Below, in pieces: positions 16,301 to 22,888 of a stretch of DNA of 35,253 nt. The stretch lies in contig CAKUCX010000032.1 of the NCBI GenBank assembly GCA_934643865.1, positions 1 to 35,253 on the forward strand, in the 5' to 3' direction. The position numbers were made by a program, and so were the translations under genes. The stretch comes from an uncultured Kiritimatiellota bacterium. GTDB lineage: Bacteria; Verrucomicrobiota; Kiritimatiellia; RFP12; UBA1067. The notes beneath the pieces are model-generated. The model was not told the DNA's origin and made no database searches. It saw nothing but the letters and a program-made list of their open reading frames with translations. Every line of letters begins with the position of its first letter. The first letter of the stretch is position 1.

Positions 16301-16778
16301 TCGGAACCTCGATGCGCAGGGCTGGTGCGTGGAGGGGACGGGCACGGACTATGCGTTCATCCCCGGCCGAAGCGCGTTCTGGAATTCGGAGGCCTTCCCC
16401 GTGCAGCTCGTCTGCGGCGACTATTTCGTGATTGCCGTGAAGGGGAGCGGCCGGGCGGCGCTCGTCTCGCCCTGTGACCGCGACCTCGGCGTGGCGTTCA
16501 GCGCGTCGCGCGCGAACGCCGCGCGCATCCGCATGCAGAACCACACGACGTCGCGGCGGATGCGCCTCTGGTGGCAGACGGACGGTGCGCCCGTGTGGGA
16601 CGCGGCGCGCAGCGTCGCCTTCGACGTCACGCCCCTGGACGCGGACGACCGCGTCTACACCGTGCCCCTGCCGAGGGCCGGCGAGGTGAAGCAGCTCAAG
16701 CTCGCCTTCTCGGCGGACGGCGCGCCGGTCACCGGCACCGTGCGCCTCGACTACATCTGGCTTGGCCGCCTCCGATAG
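13344..16778 (+). CDS. Secreted LamG-like / parallel beta-helix protein, probable carbohydrate-active
   Basis: The product has 1144 residues. It starts with an unusual charged ~60-residue segment, then a hydrophobic signal-like stretch (MRACLVAGLCAVAGWCPAEA, cleavage near AEA-AD). Two LamG/concanavalin-like modules follow (about 85-230 and 245-380, each with a GGWDG or AGWDGTNA...VDG signature). Next is a right-handed beta-helix region opening with YHVDADNGDDARDGLSP-type sequence (from about 510), containing PbH1-like turns such as VLVERCLAHHIEG, FVIRGCHFLN and CLVARCTFRNNAGAAIEVLG. A C-terminal beta-sandwich ends at DYIWLGRLR. The architecture matches pectate-lyase-like or glycan-binding secreted enzymes, but no catalytic residues could be assigned. 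ATG 13344 is chosen because an extended -10 lies 7 bases upstream. ATG 13536, preceded by GGAGG, would give a classical signal peptide and is a serious alternative. Confidence 0.8.
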   Translation: MKNDSRMFRAARDEKRRKADGQAANGKQLTYAEALLLEEVLAAPPRAGRVLVAGNRSGVVVAEAMRACLVAGLCAVAGWCPAEAADIRLNAQTNVVWGVDDPRDDLRPGLRISARVRFDADPAEAGEQAILTRGDANAPGSYILRVDGPKEGAQFSFFVNVDGRPEPRVSVPVKPRPGAWHDVAAGWDGTNAWLSVDGQTASRVRAPRSPKTVFPLAAARRMGRMQGTIRDLAVTVPALPLPADAAIRPGFRLACDVVFPRAPAGETTLVAKGDEYWLRYDAREGGAGSFNLFVFLDGSWEPRASVQMPVETGRTYRVTGGWDGRASALAVDGRAGEPVRRGGRCRATASPLVLGTKGRAVVTNFALRNERTALASFGMFRTRELMPTVGAPVTLAGSLANVGCAVGPCVLTAEGRDGVTVTPGRIALPRLAEGDELPLEWTVDPGTNHFAHVAFAVFREAEGRADPRALCRATKRIVFMPQTDPDFSAKAWNPPLRPTRTYHVDADNGDDARDGLSPQAAWKTFRNAAGLVFGPGERLLLKRGCVFREELSVRAAGAPGNWAEIGAYGEGMRPQIRRTKHINDRCLYVADAAYLAIRDLIVCNAGAGLMVGCVSPESGHVLVERCLAHHIEGTYRFNSHGIPEWWDEPGPAGGARSCGIAVTGGRPRHVVMRDCETYQCSSGFSVRGTDTFVNRMFCHDNYAHNTSPHPYNTASRSWMTDCVFDASGWHAAAGTMGVMLAGNDGFVIRGCHFLNQPDSGSPDQGGIDFEAQGENCLVARCTFRNNAGAAIEVLGLRSPQTRNVQIRACKFDRNNWAYKNGPAEIQVWGSPATSADVACSNGRIEGNGYVLVPGVPFYVNESRTTNDWILAGNRAFDFSEDLDAAFPYVDPPEVRACGEVWTDAPVAALSAKVGDPRAAVRWEQVEGPAGVRFAQPAAARTKAAFPGPGDYRLNVTADNGTLWRTARTAVHVLPPGARTFRAWDFARNLDAQGWCVEGTGTDYAFIPGRSAFWNSEAFPVQLVCGDYFVIAVKGSGRAALVSPCDRDLGVAFSASRANAARIRMQNHTTSRRMRLWWQTDGAPVWDAARSVAFDVTPLDADDRVYTVPLPRAGEVKQLKLAFSADGAPVTGTVRLDYIWLGRLR

Positions 16779-16840
16779 GCTTACCGCCGTCCGTTCGATG
16801 CGACCCGCAGGTCATAATGGCGCAAAACGATGACTAAAAA

Positions 16841-16869
16841 CAAAAAACAACCGCGTTTATCGCGGTTGT
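16841..16869 (-). terminator. Rho-independent terminator after tRNA-Pro
   Basis: On the minus strand ACAACCGCG and CGCGGTTGT form a perfect 9-bp stem with a 5-base loop (ATAAA), followed by TTTTTTG. It ends the tRNA transcript. The hairpin also lies about 70 bases after the convergent gene ending at 16778, but on the plus strand no U-run follows it. Confidence 0.9.
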
Positions 16870-16884
16870 CTGTCTTCCGTAAAA

Positions 16885-16961
16885 TGGTCGGAGCGGAGGG
16901 ATTTGAACCCTCGGCCTTTTGGTCCCGAACCAAACGCGCTACCAGACTGCGCTACGCTCCG
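16885..16961 (-). tRNA. tRNA-Pro (anticodon CGG)
   Basis: The minus-strand cloverleaf is complete: acceptor CGGAGCG/CGCTCCG, D-arm with GCGC stems around AGTCTGGTA, anticodon stem TTTGG/CCAAA with loop TTCGGGA (anticodon CGG, reads CCG), and T-arm GAGGG-TTCAAAT-CCCTC. The discriminator is A and the 3' CCA is encoded (16885-16887). CCG is a frequent proline codon in this GC-rich window. The gene has its own promoter and terminator. Confidence 0.97.
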
Positions 16962-16979
16962 TGTTGAAACACGACCATC

Positions 16980-17008
16980 AGTATACACTTTCTCCCCGTC
17001 GCCGTCAA
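16980..17008 (-). promoter_or_regulatory. Sigma-70-type promoter of tRNA-Pro
   Basis: On the minus strand TTGACG (17003-17008), a 17-base spacer and TATACT (16980-16985) form a near-consensus promoter, about 18 bases before the tRNA 5' end. The -35 is only 4 bases after the mutL stop codon. Confidence 0.88.
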
Positions 17009-17012
17009 TGAC

Positions 17013-18746
17013 CTAGCGGCCGAAATTTCGCGAAAGTTCGCGGTGGGACCTGAAGACCATGACGGGCTTTCCGCGCGGACAGATGTAGGGCATCTTCGTG
17101 CCCGCCAACTCCTCGACGAGCCGCTCGGCGCTCTCCGCCGTCAGCTTCGGCGAGGCGCCCGCGAGCGACTGCGCGAGGCTTTTCGCGACGAGCTCGTCGC
17201 GCCAGCGGGCCGAACCGCGCCGTGCGCCGAGGGCCGCGATGTCGGCGGCGATCGACGCGAGCAGGTTCGCGGTCGCGACGCCGCCGACGAGGTCCGGCAC
17301 GGCGTCGATCTTCCAGGTGTCGCGGCCGAACGCCTCCAGGACAAAGCCCACCGCCTCAAGGTCTTTCTGAAAGTTGCGGATGCGGGCGGAGTCCGCTGGC
17401 GGCAGCTGGACGGTCTCGGGAATGAGGAGCGGCTGGGAGGCGACGGCCTGGCGGTCGAGAAGCCGCTCGTAGGCGATGCGCGCGCGCGCCGCGCGGGGAT
17501 CGAGCGTGACGAGCCCCGTGTCCGTCTCCAAGAGGACGTATCCCGTCGAGGTCTGCGCGAGGACGTGGAACCAGCGCCAGAGGGCGCGAGGCCGGGAGAG
17601 GGGGTCTGGGGGCGTCGGCGCCGGGGCGGGGCGGGGCGCAGAGGGCGGAAAGGCGAAGGAGGGCTGGACGGGCGTCGAGAAGGGGGCAATCGACGCGGCG
17701 GCGGGCATTTCGGCGGTCGGGGCGGGGACGGGGGCCGGCGCGAGGACGCGGCGGATCGACGAGATGATCGCGTCGCGGACGTCCGACGGGCGGCGGAAGC
17801 GGACTTCGCGCTTGGCGGGGTGGACGTTCACGTCGACCTGGCCCGGCGGCAGGTCGATGAAGAGGACAAGGGCGGGGCGCGCCTCCTCGCGCGTGCGCGG
17901 ATAGGCTTCGCGCAGGGCGTAGGCGACGGCGGCGGCCGTCGCGGGGCGGCCGTTCACGAAGACGAACTGGTCGCGCCGCGTCGCGGGCGTCGCCGCGAGG
18001 CCCCTTTCGGGGCGCTCGACGTAGCCGTGGACGTACACGGCGGACGCCCCTTCCGGCTTGTCGCCGAAGGGCAGGAGGGACTCGGCGAAGGGGGTGCCGA
18101 AGAGGTCGCGGATGCGCTCCTCCAGCGTCGCGCCCGGCGGCAGGCGGTAGGCTTCGCGCCCGTCGAGGACCAGCGTGAAGCCGACGTCCGGGTGGGCGAG
18201 GGCGTTGAGGGTGAAGGTGGCGCGGATGTGTGTCTCCTCGGTCGCGACGGCGCGCAGGAACTTGCGGCGGGCGGGGACGTTGCAGAAGAGGTCGCGCACC
18301 TCGACGCAGGTGCCGGGCGGCGCGCCGCAGTCCCTGACCTCGGCGAGGAGGCCGGCATTGACGGCGAGGCAGGTGCCGCCCTCGTCCTCCGCGCGGCGCG
18401 TCGTGAGCGTAAAACGCGAGACGGAGGCGATGGAGGGGATCGCCTCGCCCCGGAAGCCGAGCGTGTCGATGCGCTCGATGTCGTCCACGTCGCGGATCTT
18501 CGAGGTCGCCTGGCGCTCCAGCGAGAGGAGGGCGTCCTCGCGCGTCATGCCGCAGCCGTTGTCGCGCACGGCGACGAGCGTGCGCCCGCCCGCGAGGACC
18601 GTCGCCTCGATGCGGGTCGCCCCCGCGTCGAGGGCGTTCTCCAGAAGCTCCTTGAGGACGGAGGCGGGGCGCTCGACGACCTCCCCGGCGGCGATCTTGT
18701 TCGCCACGTGGAGCGGGAGCAGGCGGATATGTCCGTCGCGCGTCAC
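17013..18746 (-). CDS. mutL: DNA mismatch repair protein MutL
   Basis: The 577-residue product has an N-terminal GHKL ATPase with intact motifs: NKIAAGEVVERPASVLKELL (about 16-35), ENALDAGA with the Mg-binding Asn, DNGCGM (62-67) and LGFRGEA (96-102). It also has the VNGRP and VDVNVHPAKREVRF transducer motifs, a proline-rich linker (about 335-385) and a C-terminal dimerisation domain. MutL connects MutS mismatch recognition to strand removal. The endonuclease motif DQHAxxExxxxE is degenerate here (DPRAARARIAYE, 416-427), although a CPRGKP segment resembling the family's CPHGRP remains near the C-terminus. GTG 18746 shares its G with the ftsZ stop TAG, so mutL is probably co-translated as the last protein gene of the division operon. 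No mutS is in the window. Confidence 0.95.
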   Translation of the reverse strand: MTRDGHIRLLPLHVANKIAAGEVVERPASVLKELLENALDAGATRIEATVLAGGRTLVAVRDNGCGMTREDALLSLERQATSKIRDVDDIERIDTLGFRGEAIPSIASVSRFTLTTRRAEDEGGTCLAVNAGLLAEVRDCGAPPGTCVEVRDLFCNVPARRKFLRAVATEETHIRATFTLNALAHPDVGFTLVLDGREAYRLPPGATLEERIRDLFGTPFAESLLPFGDKPEGASAVYVHGYVERPERGLAATPATRRDQFVFVNGRPATAAAVAYALREAYPRTREEARPALVLFIDLPPGQVDVNVHPAKREVRFRRPSDVRDAIISSIRRVLAPAPVPAPTAEMPAAASIAPFSTPVQPSFAFPPSAPRPAPAPTPPDPLSRPRALWRWFHVLAQTSTGYVLLETDTGLVTLDPRAARARIAYERLLDRQAVASQPLLIPETVQLPPADSARIRNFQKDLEAVGFVLEAFGRDTWKIDAVPDLVGGVATANLLASIAADIAALGARRGSARWRDELVAKSLAQSLAGASPKLTAESAERLVEELAGTKMPYICPRGKPVMVFRSHRELSRNFGR

Positions 18747-19864
18747 TAGCGGTCCAGCGTGAGGCTGCGGCGGATGAAGGTCGGCACGTCGAGGTCTTCG
18801 TCGTTCCAGAAGGTCTTCTCGGCGTTGCGGAAGCGGGAGTTCGCCGCGAGGGCGTGTTCGCCGTGGGGGCGTCCGTCGGCCGGCGCCTGCGCGCGTAGGA
18901 GGGCGGCGTGCGGGGTGGTGTGGGTGGCATGCTCCTCGAAGAGCAGCACGACGACGGAGAGGCGGCCGGAGAAGGTCTTCTCGTCGTTGACCGTGCCCAG
19001 CTCGATGGAGGCGGAGGGGCCAAACGCGGCGGAGAGGCCGCAGGAGAGGGCGGCGACCTCGGAGAGGCGCAGGTCATCGCCGGCGAGCACGCCGACGAGC
19101 ACCGTCCGCACGGGGGGGCGCGCGGCGTCGCGCGCGAGGAGCGGATGCGCCGCAAGGGCGGCGAGGACGTCCTGCGCGCGGTTCTCACCGCGCGCCGTCG
19201 CGGTCGCGAACTGGCCGCGTCCGCAGCGGAGGAGGATGCTGCGCAGGCGTTCGGGGCCGAGCTGGATGTAGCCGGGCTTTTCGAGGAGGCGCCAGAGGAG
19301 TGTGACGCCGGCGGCGAGCGTGTCGACGCCGCGCGCGAGCGCCTCCTTCAGGTTGTCGCCCCCTGCGGCGCCCGCGACAAGATCGTCGAGCGGCAGGAAG
19401 ACGGAGACGTCGGCATATTCGCCGATGGGGCCGGCGGCCGTCTTGGCGGAGCGGGCGCGCTCGTCGCCTTCGAAGGCGAACGGCATCGTCGCGAAGAGGA
19501 GCGTGACGATGCCCAGCGTGTGGAGGTGCTTGAGCAGCTCGCCCGTCGCGCCGCCGCCCGTGCCGCCGCCGAGGGCCGTCACGACGACGGCGGCGCGCAC
19601 GCCCTGGAGCGCGGGGTCGAGGAGGGCGGGGTTGTCCTGGAAGGCCGCGCGCGCCGAGGCGGGCTGGCCGCCCGTGCCGCGCCCGGCGAGGCGGTTGCCG
19701 CCGAGGAGCATGAAGGGCAGGTCGCCCGTCGCGCCGGACTGCGCGTCCGTGTCGAGGACGAGCGCGCGGATGTCGGAGCCGCAGGCGCGCAGGATGCCGC
19801 GGACCATCCGGGCACCCGCGCCGCCGACGCCGACGAGGAGGAGAGGTGAGGGGAGCGCGTTCAT
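18746..19864 (-). CDS. ftsZ: Divergent cell-division protein FtsZ
   Basis: The 372-residue tubulin homologue has the N-terminal GTPase start LLLVGVGGAGARMV, the tubulin signature GGGTGGGATGEL (99-110), FATMPFAFEGDERA (T4-like), a C-terminal domain, a variable linker, and an intact C-terminal FtsA-binding peptide DLDVPTFIRR (357-366). The T7 synergy loop, normally PGxxNxDxADV, reads PGYIQLGPERL (197-207), so the acidic residues that trigger GTP hydrolysis in the neighbouring subunit are absent. GTP binding looks possible; hydrolysis may be altered. ATG 19864 overlaps the ftsA stop (ATGA). The position after ftsQ-ftsA and the C-terminal peptide make the identity firm despite the divergence. Confidence 0.93.
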   Translation of the reverse strand: MNALPSPLLLVGVGGAGARMVRGILRACGSDIRALVLDTDAQSGATGDLPFMLLGGNRLAGRGTGGQPASARAAFQDNPALLDPALQGVRAAVVVTALGGGTGGGATGELLKHLHTLGIVTLLFATMPFAFEGDERARSAKTAAGPIGEYADVSVFLPLDDLVAGAAGGDNLKEALARGVDTLAAGVTLLWRLLEKPGYIQLGPERLRSILLRCGRGQFATATARGENRAQDVLAALAAHPLLARDAARPPVRTVLVGVLAGDDLRLSEVAALSCGLSAAFGPSASIELGTVNDEKTFSGRLSVVVLLFEEHATHTTPHAALLRAQAPADGRPHGEHALAANSRFRNAEKTFWNDEDLDVPTFIRRSLTLDR

Positions 19865-21072
19865 TTCCGGAAAATCCCTCCGAGGGCCTTCTTGACGGAG
19901 TCGAAGAGCGAGGAGGACGGGCGGCCCTCCTGCTGGGCGAGGAGGAGCAACCCCGCGAAGACGGCGCAGGCGGCGGGGTGCGCCTCGCCCTCCAGCCCCT
20001 CGATCTCCGGAACGAGCGTCCCGACGCGCACGCCGCAGCCGAAGACCGTGCGGGCGAGGTCGGCGACGCCGGGGAGGGCCGCGCCGCCGCCCGTGAGGAC
20101 GACGCCCGCGTTGAGCTCGTGGAGGCGGCCTTCCTCGTCGAGCTTCGCGCGGATGACGGCGAAGAGCTCCTGCAGGCGCGCGTTGACGACGGTGTTGAGC
20201 GCGCGGCGGGAGATCGAAGCGGCCTTGAAGCCCGGCATGGGGTCGGGCACGGCGACGCGCTGCTGGGCGTCCTCGGGGCGGATGAGCGCGGAGGCGGCGG
20301 CCGTCTTGAGATGCTCGGCCTGCGCCTGCGAGACCGAGAAGGCGATGCGGATGTCGCTTGTCACGTGGTCGCCGCCGACGCCGACGACGCCGGCCTGGAC
20401 GAGGCGGCCGCCGGACCACGCCGTGAAGGCCGTCGAGCCGCCGCCGAGGTCGATGACGAGCGCGCCGTCGCGCTTGTTCTGCGCCGTCAGGACGGCGGCG
20501 GCCGCGCAGGTCCCCGCGAAGTAGGTTTCGGGCAGGAGCTCGAGCTTCGCCGCGTGCGCCGCGTTGCGCGCGTCCGCGAGGCGCTGCGCCGAGCCGTGGA
20601 TGCAGAGCGAGCGCAGCGAGAGCAGGTGCCCGTTCATGTCCTTGGGCGAGGCGATGTCGACGATGTCGTCGAGCTGGTAGCCGATCGGGGCGAGCTCGAT
20701 GGCCTCGCGGTCGGAGGCGAGCCCCATCTCGTAGGAGCGCGCGTCGACCTCGGCGAGGTGTTCGTCGCGCACCTTGCCGCCGTCGACGGGGCACTGCGCG
20801 ACGACGGACTTCGTGCGGATCTGCGGGCCCGAGACGACGAGGAAGGCCTGGCCGATCGCATAGTCCGACTGGTCGGCGAGGCGCTTGAGGACGGATTCGA
20901 CGGAGTAGCGCGCCTGGGCGATGTCGACGATCTGGCTCTTGCGCACGCCGTTGGAGGGGATTGCGCCGACGGCCGCCACGCGCACGCGCCCGCCTTCGAG
21001 CGGCTCGCCGATGGCGACGACGGTGCGGGAGGTGCCGATTTCAAGCGCGGCGATGGGGTCTGAGAAGTTCAC
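19861..21072 (-). CDS. ftsA: Cell-division protein FtsA
   Basis: The 403-residue actin-fold protein shows the phosphate-1 motif ALEIGTSRTVVAIG at the N-terminus, the FtsA-specific 1C subdomain (about 85-165), phosphate-2 ALVIDLGGGSTAF, adenosine motif GVVLTGGGAALPGV, and a C-terminal amphipathic membrane-targeting helix SLFDSVKKALGGIFRK. It tethers FtsZ filaments to the inner membrane. GTG 21072 is chosen because it gives the family N-terminus (VNFSDPIAALEIG). It overlaps the ftsQ stop (GTGA), and AAGGA lies about 10 bases upstream. The open frame extends further 5', but that part is antisense-like ftsQ-coding sequence with no homology. Confidence 0.95.
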   Translation of the reverse strand: MNFSDPIAALEIGTSRTVVAIGEPLEGGRVRVAAVGAIPSNGVRKSQIVDIAQARYSVESVLKRLADQSDYAIGQAFLVVSGPQIRTKSVVAQCPVDGGKVRDEHLAEVDARSYEMGLASDREAIELAPIGYQLDDIVDIASPKDMNGHLLSLRSLCIHGSAQRLADARNAAHAAKLELLPETYFAGTCAAAAVLTAQNKRDGALVIDLGGGSTAFTAWSGGRLVQAGVVGVGGDHVTSDIRIAFSVSQAQAEHLKTAAASALIRPEDAQQRVAVPDPMPGFKAASISRRALNTVVNARLQELFAVIRAKLDEEGRLHELNAGVVLTGGGAALPGVADLARTVFGCGVRVGTLVPEIEGLEGEAHPAACAVFAGLLLLAQQEGRPSSSLFDSVKKALGGIFRK

Positions 21073-21953
21073 GGGGAAGGCGTCCTTTGCTGGTTGCCGT
21101 TGCGGGCGGGGTCGCTCGCGTAGATGCGGCAGGGCTTTCCGAAGTCCGTCGCGATCCAGACGGTGGCGCGCGGCGTGAGGCTTGTCTCGATCACGCTCTT
21201 GAGGTGGCGGAGCTGGCGCCGAAGCGACTCGCGCGCGGCGCGCGTGTCGTCGTCCATGCGGTCCCACGCGAGCTTCACGCGGTCGTAGTTGCCGAGCGTG
21301 ACGAGCAGATAGTCCTTGTGCGACGTGTTGACTTCGAGGACGCGCAGGTCGGCGAGGTCGGGCTGCGCGGCGACCTCGACGAGGCGCAGGGCGGCGGCGG
21401 CGTGCCCGGAGAGGCGCTTGCCGGGCGGCGTCGGGACGGCGTCGGCCTCGCGGATGACCGGCAGAAGGGCGGTGTTGGGCAGGAAGCGGAACACGACGCC
21501 CTCCCGGTCCACGACGCGGTTGGAGGCGGCACGTCCGCGCGGCGGCGCGACGCGCGCAAGCGGCTCGCGTTCGTCGACGGTGATGACGACGCGGTCGGGC
21601 AGCTTCCGCTCGATCTGAATGTCGCGGAAGTTCGGATAGCTGTCCAGGAACCTGAGGCGCAGGTCGGCAAAGGGGAGCGTGGCCAGATTGGCCCCGTTCG
21701 TCAGCCCGAAGCAGAACGTGATGGTGTCGCGAAGCGCCGGATTGGGTCGGATTGACTTTTTGGCCTCGACGACGACGTTGAGCTCCTGGTCTTCAACGCG
21801 GTACTGTTCGCGCCAGAGGCCGGCGAGCGCGCCCACGCCGCGCGCGATGCCAAAGGCGACGGCGCCGAGGAGGGCGAGGCCCGCGACGAGGACCGAGACG
21901 ACGAGGCCGCGCGACGTGCCGCCCTCGCCCGCTCTTTTCCTGCGCTTAATCAT
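21069..21953 (-). CDS. ftsQ: Cell-division protein FtsQ
   Basis: The 294-residue bitopic protein has a basic cytoplasmic N-terminus (MIKRRKRAGEGG), one transmembrane helix (about 16-43), then a POTRA-like domain with FLDSYPNFRDIQIERKLPDRVVITVDEREPLARV (split pattern RKLP...V.V.ERxP) and the FtsQ beta domain with NRVVDREGVVF. It recruits later divisome proteins in the periplasm. The gene lies between ddl and ftsA as in most dcw clusters. ATG 21953 overlaps the end of ddl by 8 bases, and its stop overlaps ftsA by four. The tail (about 270-294) is polar and without known motif. Confidence 0.92.
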   Translation of the reverse strand: MIKRRKRAGEGGTSRGLVVSVLVAGLALLGAVAFGIARGVGALAGLWREQYRVEDQELNVVVEAKKSIRPNPALRDTITFCFGLTNGANLATLPFADLRLRFLDSYPNFRDIQIERKLPDRVVITVDEREPLARVAPPRGRAASNRVVDREGVVFRFLPNTALLPVIREADAVPTPPGKRLSGHAAAALRLVEVAAQPDLADLRVLEVNTSHKDYLLVTLGNYDRVKLAWDRMDDDTRAARESLRRQLRHLKSVIETSLTPRATVWIATDFGKPCRIYASDPARNGNQQRTPSP

Positions 21954-22872
21954 GGGCGGCGGCTTCCAGGACGCGGCGGCACAATTCGGGGAAGGGGAGG
22001 CCGCGTTTCGCGGCGGCCTTCGGGACGAGCGAGTGGCCCGTCATGCCCGGCGACGTGTTGAGTTCGAGGACGAAGGGGCGGCCCTCGGGCGTGACGCGGA
22101 AGTCGACGCGCGCGACGCCGCGGCATCCCGTCGCGTCGAAGGCAGCGAGGGCGAGGCGCTGCATCTCGGGGAGGAAGCCGTCCGCCGGGAAGGGGTAGCG
22201 CGTCGCGTCGGAGCGGTACTTCTCCTCGTAGCCGTACCATCCGCCGGGCGCGCAGATCTCGACGACGGGCAGCGCCTCGCGGCCGAGGACGCCGACGGTC
22301 ATCTCGCGCCCGGGGACGAACGCCTCGACGAGGGCCTCGCCCGTGCCGCCAAACTTCTCGCGGTCGATGTACACGGCGCCGTGGACGGCCTCCGCCCACT
22401 GGTCGAAGGCTTCCACGGCGTAGACGCCGACGGAGGAGCCGTCGCGCGGGGCCTTGACGACCACGGGCAGGGGCAGCGGCAGATCGGCCGCCGCGCACGC
22501 CGCGTCGGCGTCGCCGACGACGCACCAGGGGGCGTTGGGGATGCCCGCCGCGTCGAGCGCCTTCTTCGTCTCGATCTTGTCCATCGCGAGGCGGCTCGCG
22601 CGCGCGCCCGGGCCCGTGTAGGGGATGCCGCGCGCGTCGAGGGCGGCCTGCACGCCGCCGTTCTCGCCCCAGCCGCCGTGCAGCGTGATGTAGCAGGCGT
22701 CGATGCCGGGCGGGAGCGCGTCGAGGTTGTCCGCGTCGAGGACGACGGGGACGACCTCGAATTCATGCAGGGAGGCGAGCGCGTCGGCGACGTTCTTGCC
22801 GGAGGCGAGGGAGACGGCGCGTTCGTTCGACGTGCCGCCCATCAGGACGGCGACTTTCTTGAAAATCGACAT
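21946..22872 (-). CDS. ddl: D-alanine--D-alanine ligase
   Basis: The 308-residue ATP-grasp enzyme joins two D-alanines for the lipid II pentapeptide. Visible motifs: VAVLMGGTSNERAVSLASG (8-25), LHGGWGENGGVQ (64-75), GARASRLAMDKIETKKA (89-105), VVVKAPRDGSSVGV (137-150) and RVDFRVTPEGRPFVLELN plus TSPGMTGHSL (255-282), which carries the metal ligands. Length is normal. ATG 22872 starts only 8 bases after the murCB stop and has no ribosome-binding site. A TATAAT that includes the murCB stop codon lies exactly 7 bases upstream, so the gene may have its own leaderless transcript in addition to operon read-through. Confidence 0.95.
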   Translation of the reverse strand: MSIFKKVAVLMGGTSNERAVSLASGKNVADALASLHEFEVVPVVLDADNLDALPPGIDACYITLHGGWGENGGVQAALDARGIPYTGPGARASRLAMDKIETKKALDAAGIPNAPWCVVGDADAACAAADLPLPLPVVVKAPRDGSSVGVYAVEAFDQWAEAVHGAVYIDREKFGGTGEALVEAFVPGREMTVGVLGREALPVVEICAPGGWYGYEEKYRSDATRYPFPADGFLPEMQRLALAAFDATGCRGVARVDFRVTPEGRPFVLELNTSPGMTGHSLVPKAAAKRGLPFPELCRRVLEAAAHD

Positions 22873-22879
22873 GCCGCAG

Positions 22880-22888
22880 ATTATACCA
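22880..22888 (-). promoter_or_regulatory. Extended -10 element before ddl
   Basis: On the minus strand TGGTATAAT (hexamer 22880-22885) ends 7 bases before the ddl ATG (22872). The TAA stop of murCB is inside the hexamer. No good -35 is seen. Because the bases also encode the last Val codon and the stop of murCB, chance is possible. Confidence 0.5.
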
